From: Candidatus Heimdallarchaeota archaeon
GTDB taxonomy: Archaea; Asgardarchaeota; Heimdallarchaeia; Heimdallarchaeales; Kariarchaeaceae
Direction: 5' to 3'
Assembly (NCBI GenBank): GCA_026702845.1
Contig: JADCLS010000002.1
Coordinates: 399,432-463,431 of the forward strand
DNA length: 64,000 nucleotides
Position 1 is the stretch's first letter; each line of letters starts with the position of its first letter. The notes beneath the pieces are model-generated. The model saw only the letters and a list, made by a program, of their open reading frames with translations. It was not told the DNA's origin and did no database searches. This document shows, piece after piece, positions 27,403 to 37,352 of this stretch. The position numbers were made by a program, and so were the translations under genes.

Positions 27403-29733
27403 TTGAGAAAATTGGAGAGTCTTAGTGATAAAGGCTTCTTAAAACTGCCTTCGCTTGAAAACATACGGATTAAACCAAATGATCCATATAGTTTACCAAC
27501 CGAAGGCGTTATACACGCCCATAAATTCATTAAGATTCTGAATTACCTGTTGCACCAGGGAGATTGGCATGATCTTTTGGAAGATCTCTCCGGCCATCAA
27601 ATGATTAGCAAAATTAAGGAGTACGAGAAAAGTTCCCTTGCCGATCTCTGCAGGCATATCCTTTATGTTAACAAAAACAAAATCGGATGGGAAAGTTTTG
27701 ATAATTTATTGGTAGAATTAGATAATCAACACTATATTCCTCGCTGGGAATTGCCAAATACCAGCTTGTATAATGATATGATCAATGAAATTTACACCAC
27801 TATTGTTGAACTTATGTTGGATGTAAAGGAGGAAAAAATCTTTCTTGAAATCATCTCAGGATTTGAGGATTTAGGCATTTTTCAATTAAATTTAAGAGAA
27901 AAATTAAATTCTAAATTTAAAATATGGAATTATAAGGATTTAATACAGCTCTATGATCTATTGCTGGATGATAAGGTCAATGAGTATTTTAAGAAACGTT
28001 CTACACCCATTCATACCATAATAAATAAAATTGCATTATTATTCATTGAAACAATTGAGAACCCAAGAACTACAAATTATCAAAGAATTGGGTTAGCTGT
28101 CTTATTCATCAAGATTTATGTGAAACAAGGTAATAAGGCATTGATTAAATCTCAGGAACTCATTGATACAATATGGAAATTGGTGGATAAACTTAATCCA
28201 CAAGAGAAAATCTCATTCAGAACCTTATTGGGTGCAACATTTTCTTATCTCATCTATCAGATATTTGTCACCCAGAGTGATTTTATTACTAGACGGAAAA
28301 TTCTAGGAAGAATAATATCAAATTTCATCAACTTGAAGGATTTTGATATTGATAAATGGTTTCTATCCTTGACTTCCATTCATCTGAGGCATGAGATAAT
28401 TAATTATATCCTACAAGGTTATACGAGATTTGTATATTGTCTAAAATATCATATTAATGAGCTCCCAGAAGGATCTATTCGAGAAAATCTCATCGATCTA
28501 GCAGAGAACATCGTATTTAATGTAAAATCAACTTTATTTGATTACATTTACAAGTACTTGGGAATGCAGCACATAGATTCGATTGAACCGGGTATGTGGG
28601 TGTACACTTTTCTCAAAAAAGATCTGAATAGTCTCATCTTACGTGACACCCAAAAATTGATTGTAAATATTACTGAATTACAGGTTGAATTGGGAATTTA
28701 CAAGAAAATCGATGATGATTATTCCAGGGAGATAAGTATAACAAAATTAATCCTTGAATTGAGTGCATCGGAGCAGGAATTGGCAATATTTGAGATGAAA
28801 GCTAACTTAATGCTAGACACATATTCTTTTGAAACAATTAAGCTAAAAATTATTGAGGAATTCAATGAATTTGACGGAATAATTCTTTCTCCTACTTTTG
28901 AGAATGAAATCATAGGATTTCTAAGTAGGAAAATGGATTTTCTCCTCAAAACCAATTTGGATTCTGATTATCGGAGAAATGGCCATGAATTCCTCATCTA
29001 TTTCATTGCAGAATGGCTGAATGAGTTAAAAGATCATGAGGATATCTATGGTGAGGCGCTGATGTATCTCAGCCCAATTATCAGTGTCAACTATGTTCAG
29101 ATCATGCGTGAATATTTTATCAAGAACAAAATCAATTTAGCATTTCTCACCTATCTTAATATGAATTACTTTCTTGAATTTATAGTGTATGAAATTAAAC
29201 GAGCAAATATCTGGAAAGTAGACAAGGAATCCACTGAGCAGAAGAAAAAAATATCCAATAAATTCCGATCCATTATTGATGAGTGGAAGGTGGAAGATCT
29301 TCTAAATATGGATGATATCAAAAAATCTGTCATAAGCATGGAAATCAGTATTATCAACTCAAATATTGAAAGTGTATCCACTCTCAGTGGTATGATTGAA
29401 GATGAAATTATACTTGGTTATCTTGAAAATATTCAACGTTTGGAAGTATTTATTGCACAGACAAGTGATAAGCCATTAACAGATGAAGAGATTAGGAACC
29501 TCAGTGCGTTATATCTTCCACCAAAAGATGATGTTATCAACATCTTCAACCGAGTTGGATACTCGAGGCATGCAAAATCGGGTAATGAAATCCCATTTCC
29601 CATTATTAGGAATCTCAATTCCTTCACGGTATCTATGGAGATGTTTCCAGTTACGACCAATTATATTGAGATAATTAACAATAAAAATGTCTTTGATAGT
29701 TTTGTTGAAATATTGAGCCTCACTGATGAGTAA
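27403..29733 (+). CDS. Large all-helical protein of unknown function
   Basis: I do not recognise this 776-residue protein. It appears almost wholly alpha-helical, rich in Leu, Ile, Lys and Asn, with no signal peptide, membrane segment, cysteine cluster or nucleotide-binding motif. Helical pairs such as RIGLAVLFIKIYVKQG and SFRTLLGATFSYLIYQIF hint at an alpha-solenoid. The start is a TTG at 27403, because an upstream in-frame ATG runs into a stop at once and the next good start is far inside. The MoaD-like gene begins two bases after its stop, so they are probably co-expressed. Confidence 0.8.
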   Translation: MRKLESLSDKGFLKLPSLENIRIKPNDPYSLPTEGVIHAHKFIKILNYLLHQGDWHDLLEDLSGHQMISKIKEYEKSSLADLCRHILYVNKNKIGWESFDNLLVELDNQHYIPRWELPNTSLYNDMINEIYTTIVELMLDVKEEKIFLEIISGFEDLGIFQLNLREKLNSKFKIWNYKDLIQLYDLLLDDKVNEYFKKRSTPIHTIINKIALLFIETIENPRTTNYQRIGLAVLFIKIYVKQGNKALIKSQELIDTIWKLVDKLNPQEKISFRTLLGATFSYLIYQIFVTQSDFITRRKILGRIISNFINLKDFDIDKWFLSLTSIHLRHEIINYILQGYTRFVYCLKYHINELPEGSIRENLIDLAENIVFNVKSTLFDYIYKYLGMQHIDSIEPGMWVYTFLKKDLNSLILRDTQKLIVNITELQVELGIYKKIDDDYSREISITKLILELSASEQELAIFEMKANLMLDTYSFETIKLKIIEEFNEFDGIILSPTFENEIIGFLSRKMDFLLKTNLDSDYRRNGHEFLIYFIAEWLNELKDHEDIYGEALMYLSPIISVNYVQIMREYFIKNKINLAFLTYLNMNYFLEFIVYEIKRANIWKVDKESTEQKKKISNKFRSIIDEWKVEDLLNMDDIKKSVISMEISIINSNIESVSTLSGMIEDEIILGYLENIQRLEVFIAQTSDKPLTDEEIRNLSALYLPPKDDVINIFNRVGYSRHAKSGNEIPFPIIRNLNSFTVSMEMFPVTTNYIEIINNKNVFDSFVEILSLTDE

Positions 29734-29735
29734 TT

Positions 29736-30008
29736 GTGAGAGTAATTCTACGTAGTTTCGCCATGATCCGTGAGATACTAAATGCAAAAGAAATTGAGAT
29801 TGAAATTACAGATAATGCGAGTATAAATGTATTGATTACTGTTTTATTGAATTCATATCCAGATCTCCAGAATTATGTATCCTTGGTAGAAAGCACAGGA
29901 ATCCTAGTGATTGTAAATGATAAGAAAATGGATTTTCCAGATTGGGAGAACGAGAAACTAAAAGATGGGGATGTTGTCGTTCTTGTTCCCCCTGCAGGTG
30001 GTGGTTAA
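29736..30008 (+). CDS. MoaD/ThiS/Urm1-like ubiquitin-fold sulfur carrier
   Basis: A 90-residue beta-grasp protein with the MoaD-type pattern VRVILRSFAMIREIL at the start, LKDGDVVVLVPPAGGG at the end, and a C-terminal Gly-Gly(-Gly) that can be adenylated by an E1-like enzyme. It begins with GTG two bases after the 776-residue gene. It may supply sulfur for molybdopterin or, like archaeal SAMPs and Urm1, for tRNA thiolation; an NcsA/Ctu1-type tRNA thiolase gene lies at 44 kb. No E1-like gene is seen. Confidence 0.88.
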   Translation: MRVILRSFAMIREILNAKEIEIEITDNASINVLITVLLNSYPDLQNYVSLVESTGILVIVNDKKMDFPDWENEKLKDGDVVVLVPPAGGG

Positions 30009-32155
30009 TGTACCTCTAATCCTGGTTTTGCATCTTTGTCTGTTTGTAACAATGATAGAGAGTTTTCATCAATATCTACTGCCATGAGCATACCTTCACT
30101 CATGATTCCCCGTAGTTTTCTTGGTTTGAGGTTATCCACAATGATTACAGTTCTACCTAGAAGCTCCTCCTTGCCATAGAACTCCTTGACACCGGCGCAA
30201 ATCGTTCTATCCTGTCGTTTACCATCATCTATGGTAAGAACTAGTAACTTGTCAGCCTTAGGATGATCTTCAACAGATAGAATTTTTGCGGTTATGAGCC
30301 TTACCTTGGAGAAATCATCATATTCAATTAAAGAAAGATCTGATGATTCCACCTTTTGTTTATTCTCCTTTGCATCCTTCTTTGGTTTTTTATCTACCTC
30401 TTCTGCAGATCCATAACGTTTCTTCAACTTCTTGATATCAGATGTGTTGATTTTCTCAAATAGATTACCTTGGAATTCGGGAATTTGCTTTCCCTTTAAG
30501 ATCTCCCAGTTCTTGATATTCTCCCATTTTTCTTTGTGAACTGATTTTGGCTTGAATCCAAGTTGTTCGTATATTTTCTCAGCTGAAAATGGAGCAATTG
30601 GAGCCAGCAAAATCGCAATGGAACGTACAGCATGTGTAGCAGTACCCATGGTTAGTAATGCATCATCACGATTAGTGTTGATTGCCTTCCATGGCTGCTT
30701 TTCCTGGAAATATTTATTTCCTGCCTGCCAGAATTTTCTCAATGCTCGAATGGGTTTCTGGAATTCAATTTGATCAAATGTTTCGGAATATTCCTGTAAA
30801 CACTCATCAAGAGCAGCAAATAACTCCTCCTCCTCAGTACCAACAGTATCAATAACAGGTACAATACCATTATTATGCTTATGAATAAAGGTAACACAGC
30901 GATTTAGCAAATTTCCAAGCCCATTATTGAGATCATTGTTTACTGCAGACTGAAACTCTGACCATAAGAAATCAGTATCCTGTCTCTCAGGAGCGATAGA
31001 TAGGAGATAGTATCTCCAGTAATCTGCTGGATAGAGCTCAAGTGCAGAATCAGTGAATATCCCCCGATTCTGAGAAGTGGAGAATTTACCTTTCTCGTAA
31101 GTCAACCATTGGAAACTCTTGATAGTAGTGGCAGCAATATACCCCAAATCACTACCCAGTAATGAGCCAGGCCATGTTACACAGTGAAATGGAACATTAT
31201 CAATACCCATGAACTGTACCAATGTGGTGGAATCATCCTTCCAAAGGTGCTCGAATAATGCAGGTTTCTTTTTGATCTGTTCCGCCCATTTCTTGGTAAT
31301 GGCGATGTAGCCGTTAGGTGCATCAAACCAAACGTAAAATACGAGATCATCATATCCTTCTAGTGGTACATCAATACCCCACTTCAGGTTTCGTGTTATG
31401 GCTCGTTCCCGTAGTCCTTCTTTTAACCATTTTCTAGCAATGGAGAGGGTAGTATTGGGCCATTCAGTATGACTTTCCACCCATTCCTCTATTCGATCCT
31501 GTAATTTGGGCAGGTTGATATAGAAATGGCTCACTTCACGCTCCTCGATGATGGATTTGGCATTTGTAATTGATTTAGGATTGATGAGTTCGGAAGGATT
31601 CAGCAGAGTCGTACATCCCTCACACTGATCACCACGAGCCCTCTCATAACCACAATGTGGACAGGTTCCCATCACATATCGATCTGGTAGGTATCGATCT
31701 TCATCTACTGAGTATAGCTGTATACTGGATTTCTCGGATATGTATCCATTCTTATGAAGTGCAAGAAACATTTCCTGAGTAATTTCATGGTTTTCTACAT
31801 CAGAAGTACGTCCAAAGTAATCAAAATCCAATCCGAAACGCTCATAAATATCCTTCTGTACCTCATACATCTCATTACAGTATTCCTCCACCGATTTTCC
31901 TGCTTCAAGAGCAGAGATCTCTGCGGGTGTTCCATGATCATCCGTTCCACAGATGTAATACGCATCCTTACCCTTGAGTTTGAGATATCTAGTGTAGACA
32001 TCTGCTGGAAGCAATGAACCAATTAGATTACCTAGATGTTTTACACCATTGATATAGGGTAATGCTGAGGTAACCAGAATTGTTTCTTTCTTCTTACTTA
32101 CCTTTTTCTTTGTAGTTTTCTTTGTTGCAGTTGTTTTTTTAGACAATTTGATCAC
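30005..32155 (-). CDS. metG: Methionyl-tRNA synthetase
   Basis: A 716-residue class I synthetase. HLGN of the HIGH-type motif follows TSALPYING. The zinc knuckle CPHCGYERARGDQCEGC is within the catalytic insertion. The KMSKS-like loop reads KFSTSQ, with the second lysine replaced. A C-terminal EMAP/Trbp111-type tRNA-binding domain (FSKVRLITAKILSVEDHPKADKL) is fused after a lysine-rich linker. The N-terminal about 25 residues are a Lys/Thr-rich tail, so the true start may be slightly internal. Its stop shares TTAA with the convergent MoaD-like gene. Confidence 0.95.
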   Translation of the reverse strand: MIKLSKKTTATKKTTKKKVSKKKETILVTSALPYINGVKHLGNLIGSLLPADVYTRYLKLKGKDAYYICGTDDHGTPAEISALEAGKSVEEYCNEMYEVQKDIYERFGLDFDYFGRTSDVENHEITQEMFLALHKNGYISEKSSIQLYSVDEDRYLPDRYVMGTCPHCGYERARGDQCEGCTTLLNPSELINPKSITNAKSIIEEREVSHFYINLPKLQDRIEEWVESHTEWPNTTLSIARKWLKEGLRERAITRNLKWGIDVPLEGYDDLVFYVWFDAPNGYIAITKKWAEQIKKKPALFEHLWKDDSTTLVQFMGIDNVPFHCVTWPGSLLGSDLGYIAATTIKSFQWLTYEKGKFSTSQNRGIFTDSALELYPADYWRYYLLSIAPERQDTDFLWSEFQSAVNNDLNNGLGNLLNRCVTFIHKHNNGIVPVIDTVGTEEEELFAALDECLQEYSETFDQIEFQKPIRALRKFWQAGNKYFQEKQPWKAINTNRDDALLTMGTATHAVRSIAILLAPIAPFSAEKIYEQLGFKPKSVHKEKWENIKNWEILKGKQIPEFQGNLFEKINTSDIKKLKKRYGSAEEVDKKPKKDAKENKQKVESSDLSLIEYDDFSKVRLITAKILSVEDHPKADKLLVLTIDDGKRQDRTICAGVKEFYGKEELLGRTVIIVDNLKPRKLRGIMSEGMLMAVDIDENSLSLLQTDKDAKPGLEVH

Positions 32156-32398
32156 CTGTAATCTGGAATAATGGATTCTGTACCTTTTCCTTATTTGTTA
32201 ATTGAATTTGCTGTGAGTACCATAAAGCACTCACCAAGATCAAACACCATGTATCCTCATGCTCTGAATGCTCGAAATTGTATTAAAACTTTAGGGTTGT
32301 GACTGCAATCTTCTTAATGCTATTAATTTAACTAGTAAAGCATTGATTGTTGGAATATCTCACGTAAGTTTAATATTACCAGCATAAAATATCAAGAT

Positions 32399-33367
32399 AT
32401 GTCTGAGCCAACCCTACCATGGAATATGGAATGGATGGATTGGATCGTATCACATCGATCACCTTTCCTAACCCCGATTTTTTATTTCTTCACACTTCTT
32501 GGAGAATTGAATCCCGGGTATGTATTCATCATTGCTGCTTTATACGTAATGGTTGATAAGAAAATTGGATTTAGAATAGCCATGGTGGCTGTGATTGCAT
32601 CTACTGCCAATCACATCTTGAAAATAATTATCAGAAACCCCCGACCATATGCAAATACCACTTACAAGGATGTGTGGATCGTTCCTGATCCCGAGCAAAC
32701 TGTTACTGAGTTTTCAACTCCATCAGGGCATGCGATGGGTGCATCTTCATTTTGGGGATATCTTTACAATCAATATACGAATAAATACTTACGTATAGCC
32801 TTTGTCTTCACAATATTCATGATTGGCCTGTCAAGACCCTACTTGGGAGTTCATTTCTTTGAAGATATTATTCTGGGTTGGATACTCGGTGCCTTGTTGG
32901 TGTTGATATTCATCAAGTATGAGGAACAAGTAGCAGAGGTCTGGAAAAAACTGACTTTTAAGAATCAGATCATCATTACTATCGTATCATCAGTCATCAT
33001 CTGGAATATTGGTGGATTAGCTACCTCCTGGGGAGTGGATGGAGAGACTTTTGCTACCAATACTGGATTTCTCACTGGATTTCTTATTGGAAGACATCTT
33101 GAATTACATAAAATAAATTTCGATGCTAAAAGCGGAACCTTAGTTCAGAAGATACTACGATTACTCATTACAGTTATTCTGACTATATTGGTTATGGAAG
33201 GGCTAAGTGCCATTTTTGATCTATTAGCTGATGACTATACCTGGTTGGCTTTTCTCTTAAGATACATCCGATACAGCTTAACCGGATTCACTGCTATTTA
33301 TCTCTCACCCGTAGTGTTTAATAAACTAAAACTAGTGGAAGCTGAAAATACGGAATCCAATTTGTGA
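32399..33367 (+). CDS. PAP2 family membrane phosphatase
   Basis: A 322-residue integral membrane phosphatase of the PAP2 superfamily. The three signature motifs are present: LKIIIRNPRPY, TPSGHAMG and SRPYLGVHFFEDIILG, with the catalytic histidine in the last. About eight hydrophobic helices are visible, more than the six of the core, since a about 130-residue hydrophobic C-terminal part follows. Substrates in the family are lipid or isoprenoid phosphates; recycling of dolichyl pyrophosphate is possible but is inference. Confidence 0.88.
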   Translation: MSEPTLPWNMEWMDWIVSHRSPFLTPIFYFFTLLGELNPGYVFIIAALYVMVDKKIGFRIAMVAVIASTANHILKIIIRNPRPYANTTYKDVWIVPDPEQTVTEFSTPSGHAMGASSFWGYLYNQYTNKYLRIAFVFTIFMIGLSRPYLGVHFFEDIILGWILGALLVLIFIKYEEQVAEVWKKLTFKNQIIITIVSSVIIWNIGGLATSWGVDGETFATNTGFLTGFLIGRHLELHKINFDAKSGTLVQKILRLLITVILTILVMEGLSAIFDLLADDYTWLAFLLRYIRYSLTGFTAIYLSPVVFNKLKLVEAENTESNL

Positions 33368-33455
33368 ATATGAATTCGTCAAGAACAGTAGTAGTTGAAT
33401 CAAAAAACTAATGACAAGGAGATACTCATTTAATTTCCTCAATCTAGTGCACCAT

Positions 33456-34595
33456 ATGTTCAGTTTAAATGAAGATCAACAGCTGATCAAGGAAACAGCT
33501 CGAGATGTGGCCAAGGAGCAAATCGCCCCATTGGCATCAGAATATGATAAGAAAGAAGAATTTCCAGTCAAATCAATAAAAATACTGCAAGAACTTGGAT
33601 TCATGGCCATGATGGTTTCTCCAGATTATGGTGGTAGTGGACTTGATACGCTATCCTATGCCATAGCCATGGAAGAAGTATCCGCTGCCTGTGCATCAAC
33701 TGGTGTGACCATGAGTGTCAATAACTCCCTCTATTCCTATCCTGTGGAAACCTTTGGTAATCATGAGCAAAAGGAAAAATACCTCAAACCAGTTATTTCA
33801 GATAAACTAGGTGCTTTTGCATTATCTGAACCTGATGCTGGATCTGACCCAGCTGCAATGACGACCAAAGCTGTGAGGGATGGTGATGATTGGGTATTGA
33901 ATGGATCTAAGATGTGGATCACGAACGGAGGAGAGGCTGATTATTACGTGGTCTTCGCTATCACCGATCCAGAGAAAAAACACCGGGGAATATCTGCATT
34001 TATACTACAGAAAGGAGACCCAGGTTTTGGTATTGGTGCCAAGGAACACAAGCTAGGGATCAGGGCTTCATCCACCACTCCCCTAACCTTCGATGATGCT
34101 AGAATACCTGCAGATCGATTACTTGGGAATGATGGTGATGGATTCAAGATAGCCATGAAAACACTTGATGGTGGTAGGATTGGTATTGCCTCACAGGCAC
34201 TGGGTATTGGACAGGCATCTATCGATGCGGCAGTGCAGTATTCCAAAGAACGTCAAGCGTTTGGTGGTCCTATTGCACGGTTTCAAGGATTGCAGTGGAT
34301 GATTGCTGATAGTGCCATGGAAATCGATGCTGCAAGATTACTTACCTGGAGGGCTGCAAAGATGAAGGATGCTGGAATGAATTATACTAAAGAAGCTGCA
34401 ATGGCTAAGCTCTATGCCTCTGAGGCATCTGTAAGGGCTGCAGATATGAGCCTCCAGATCCATGGAGGTGCAGGATATTCAAGTGATTTTCCAATTGAAC
34501 GCTATTATCGAGATGCCAAGATCACAGCCATCTACGAGGGAACATCAGAAATATTGCGATTAGTTATTGCACGAGAGACGATTGGAAAATTCTAA
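33456..34595 (+). CDS. Acyl-CoA dehydrogenase
   Basis: A 379-residue FAD-dependent acyl-CoA dehydrogenase of beta-oxidation type. The FAD/substrate signature LSEPDAGSDPAAM, the WITNGGEADY strand and the C-terminal catalytic region RYYRDAKITAIYEGTSEI with the glutamate base are intact. The ATG at 33456 gives the typical MFSLNEDQQLI opening; an ATG at 33411 would add 15 unusual residues. EtfAB partners and other beta-oxidation genes are absent. Its TAA stop overlaps the stop of a decayed gene on the other strand. Confidence 0.93.
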   Translation: MFSLNEDQQLIKETARDVAKEQIAPLASEYDKKEEFPVKSIKILQELGFMAMMVSPDYGGSGLDTLSYAIAMEEVSAACASTGVTMSVNNSLYSYPVETFGNHEQKEKYLKPVISDKLGAFALSEPDAGSDPAAMTTKAVRDGDDWVLNGSKMWITNGGEADYYVVFAITDPEKKHRGISAFILQKGDPGFGIGAKEHKLGIRASSTTPLTFDDARIPADRLLGNDGDGFKIAMKTLDGGRIGIASQALGIGQASIDAAVQYSKERQAFGGPIARFQGLQWMIADSAMEIDAARLLTWRAAKMKDAGMNYTKEAAMAKLYASEASVRAADMSLQIHGGAGYSSDFPIERYYRDAKITAIYEGTSEILRLVIARETIGKF

Positions 34596-34944
34596 CTTAT
34601 AGTATCAATTTTACCAAATTTTGATTTCTCATAATTCCTAAATTCATCAATCAATGAATCTATATTCTTCTCAAGATCATCTTTTTCAAACACAATAAAT
34701 TCAGCATCTAATGTAAACCCATAATCCTCTGGTATTGAAAATCACGCACTTAGTAGTTCTTCCACGTCCATACTTAGTAGAGAAGCTAAATGATTTGTAG
34801 AAATTCTATTACTCCTCCTATTATATTTCCTAATATGACCAGTAACTAATTCAATTCATTTTTATTTCTTTCAAGTTGAATTGTCCAGATATCATCTGAA
34901 TAATCATCGTTTGTAAGTTAACCTTCTTTACCAATAATTTTCAC
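34592..34944 (-). pseudogene. Decayed small gene of unknown family
   Basis: This fills the apparent gap after the acyl-CoA dehydrogenase. Reading the minus strand from a GTG at 34944 gives MKIIGKEG, a TAA stop, then TNDDYSDDIWTIQLERNKN. A shift of frame leads to VTGHIRKYNRRSNRIST and LLSMDVEELLSA, then a TGA, then FSIPEDYGFTLDAEFIVFE and a charged helical end stopping at 34592. The pieces are protein-like and continuous apart from two stops and one frameshift, about 117 codons in all. Sequencing errors are an alternative explanation. Family not recognised. Confidence 0.55.
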
Positions 34945-35004
34945 CTTTTCTTCTTATAAAGTTTGATTATCTGTTTGAAAGATTTGAAGACTAATTGTAT
35001 CATA

Positions 35005-35850
35005 TTAAGGTTCTATCTGACATTCAGGACAAAGATAAACTTGACCTCCACCATGAGATATTTTCGCAATTGGAGTTCTACATATTGTGCATGATTCATC
35101 TTTCATATTTGGCCCCATTAATGGAATATATTCTCCTTTCTTTCCATAAAGATCGGAAAATTCAGTTTTACCATTTTTAGCAATTCTCCCTTCAATTAAA
35201 TTAATTATAGAATTGTATAATGAAATTCGCTCAGTTTCATCTAGATCAGACATTCTTCTCTTTGGATGCAGATTTGCTCTATAGATAATGTCTTGAAAAG
35301 CACTATTCATCAGTCCAACTATAGCAGCATCTTTACCTACCAAAACTGACTTTAATTGCCTTTTTTTGTTACTTGTCAATGCTTTAAATAATTCATAATC
35401 AAAATTTTCGTCTAATGGGGAGGGACCTCCTTTAAACTCTCTTTTGTAAATATAGCTATTTTCTAGTTGTGATTTATTGTAGCTGAGAATTACTCCCATC
35501 CCTTTGAGCCGTCCACTAAACTGAGTACCATCAGTAAATGTAAGGAGGATATTATAAATATCAGGAATATTTACTCCTTCATTCAGAAAGAAGAATTCTC
35601 CACCATATTCAGGGCCAAGTAGTAAGCAGAAATTGTTATCAAGATTTACTAGAATTGAGCTTCCCCTATTTAATACCTCAACAATTTTTCCATTTACAAA
35701 GTTCTGATATTCATCTAGATTTTTGTTCATAAATCCGATTTTTTGAGATTTCTCATAATTTTCAATTTTAACATGAATAATTTCTTTTCCAATCAATTCA
35801 TTCTTCATCTGCTGAGCAAGAATATGAATTTCTGGTAACTCTAAACTCAT
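35005..35850 (-). CDS. Fpg/Nei-like DNA glycosylase family protein lacking the N-terminal proline
   Basis: A 281-residue protein with the overall Fpg/MutM layout: N-terminal beta-sandwich, helix-two-turn-helix region (GLMNSAFQDIIYRANLHPKR) and C-terminal zinc finger CTICRTP...YLCPEC. Canonical Fpg starts MPELPEVE, with catalytic Pro2 and Glu3. This one starts MSLELPEIH, so the proline nucleophile is absent and one residue is added. A related non-canonical clade beginning M(x)ELPEA exists in other prokaryotes. It may bind lesions without classical beta/delta-lyase activity. Confidence 0.82.
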   Translation of the reverse strand: MSLELPEIHILAQQMKNELIGKEIIHVKIENYEKSQKIGFMNKNLDEYQNFVNGKIVEVLNRGSSILVNLDNNFCLLLGPEYGGEFFFLNEGVNIPDIYNILLTFTDGTQFSGRLKGMGVILSYNKSQLENSYIYKREFKGGPSPLDENFDYELFKALTSNKKRQLKSVLVGKDAAIVGLMNSAFQDIIYRANLHPKRRMSDLDETERISLYNSIINLIEGRIAKNGKTEFSDLYGKKGEYIPLMGPNMKDESCTICRTPIAKISHGGGQVYLCPECQIEP

Positions 35851-36111
35851 TCAGAAAATTGAACATATGAGTAAATAAGAACTATTATTATTATAATTGG
35901 AAAAATGTGATTTTTATGTATTAAATATCTATTTACATATTATATTTCGATTAAATGAATGAAATGTATTTAGTACGTTATGTTGATACAGGCATTGACA
36001 ATTTACATAAATTAAGATTCAAAAGAATTGAGATAATCATCATATTCGTAATGCCAAAATGAGGGCTTTAGATACACATTATTCATATATTCCCAGTCAC
36101 ATCTCGAACTG

Positions 36112-37287
36112 ATGTCTAAAAGGTTCAAAATCAGTCGGAATGTTTTTCTTCTTGGTATCGTAAGTTTCTTCGCAGATCTGAGTTCTGAAATCTATTTCGC
36201 CATTCTACCCTTTGTTATTCTTGAGCTTGGCGGATCAGGGCTTGCTATTGGCTTAATAGCTGGAGTGACTGATGCCTTTGTGTCCATACTCAAGGGAATC
36301 TTTGGATTTCTAGCAGATAGGCTAGCTGCTGCAAGGAAGAAATATGTATATTGGGGATATGGATTACCAGCTACATTCAAATTCCTCATGGCTTTTTCTG
36401 GTACTTGGATTAGCTTACTACTCTTCAGATTAATGGAACGCTTTGGGAAGGGGATACGAACAGCCCCTAGGGATGCAATGATTGCAGAATTCAGTAATAA
36501 GGAGAATATTGGAAGATCATTTGGATTTCATCGAGCCATGGATTCTTTTGGAGCATTTCTAGGAACCCTTGTGGCTTTGATACTCGTATCCTTAACTATA
36601 GGGTACCCAACTATATTTATCATTAGTTCAGCAATTGGCTTTCTTACACTTTTCCCCTTATATTTTGTTGCAGAGAGTAGTAAGAATGTCGATAGGAAAG
36701 ACATTGCAATCAATTTCAGAGATTTCAGGCAGGAAATAGATCCCCAATATTGGAAATTATTGTTAATAACAGTGTTTCATGGTCTCTCACTCATCTCATA
36801 TATGTTTCTCGTATTGCTTCCGGGAAAAGTCAATTTTGTATTATTTTCATCACTCAATAGCATACAAACAGGGATATTGATGTATATGATTTTCAATCTT
36901 GTATATACCATTTTTGGATATTTTGCAGGAATATTAGCTGATAAACGTGGTAGGATATTTGTGTTGCAATTGGGATCATTGGCCTTTATTGTGGCATTAC
37001 TAGTGTTTCTAGTTGTAAATTCACTTTTCACCCTTATTATAGCATTTATACTCTATGGAATATCCTATGGGTTGACTCAGGGAAACTTCAAAGCTGTGAT
37101 GGCTGATAAGATTCCAACCCAATTCAAGGCAACAGGATACGGGATCTTTAATATGATCCTAGGGCTCTCGATTTTTGTAGGAAATGTGATTTACGGGGTG
37201 ATATTTGATTCAAATTTCAATTTAGCTATTATTATATCCACAGTATTTGCTGGAATCACTCTTATCTTATTAAAAACCCAACACTAG
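36112..37287 (+). CDS. Major facilitator superfamily transporter
   Basis: A 391-residue MFS protein with about 12 hydrophobic helices. The loop between helices 2 and 3 carries GFLADRLAAARKK, and the repeat GILADKRGR occurs in the second half, both matching the MFS loop motif GxLaDrxGrk. The stretch RFGKGIRTAPRDAMIAEF is seen in a subgroup of MFS proteins of unknown substrate. No neighbouring enzyme indicates the cargo. Confidence 0.88.
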   Translation: MSKRFKISRNVFLLGIVSFFADLSSEIYFAILPFVILELGGSGLAIGLIAGVTDAFVSILKGIFGFLADRLAAARKKYVYWGYGLPATFKFLMAFSGTWISLLLFRLMERFGKGIRTAPRDAMIAEFSNKENIGRSFGFHRAMDSFGAFLGTLVALILVSLTIGYPTIFIISSAIGFLTLFPLYFVAESSKNVDRKDIAINFRDFRQEIDPQYWKLLLITVFHGLSLISYMFLVLLPGKVNFVLFSSLNSIQTGILMYMIFNLVYTIFGYFAGILADKRGRIFVLQLGSLAFIVALLVFLVVNSLFTLIIAFILYGISYGLTQGNFKAVMADKIPTQFKATGYGIFNMILGLSIFVGNVIYGVIFDSNFNLAIIISTVFAGITLILLKTQH

Positions 37288-37352
37288 ATAAATCAAAATT
37301 TAATCAAAAGAATTCCGTTAGCTTTTTCAATATGGAGTAAATCAGTATATTA

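Noticed and set aside
34995..35180. 61-residue plus-strand frame near the Fpg-like gene
   Set aside because: It is antisense to the zinc-finger end of the Fpg-like protein and has no motif.
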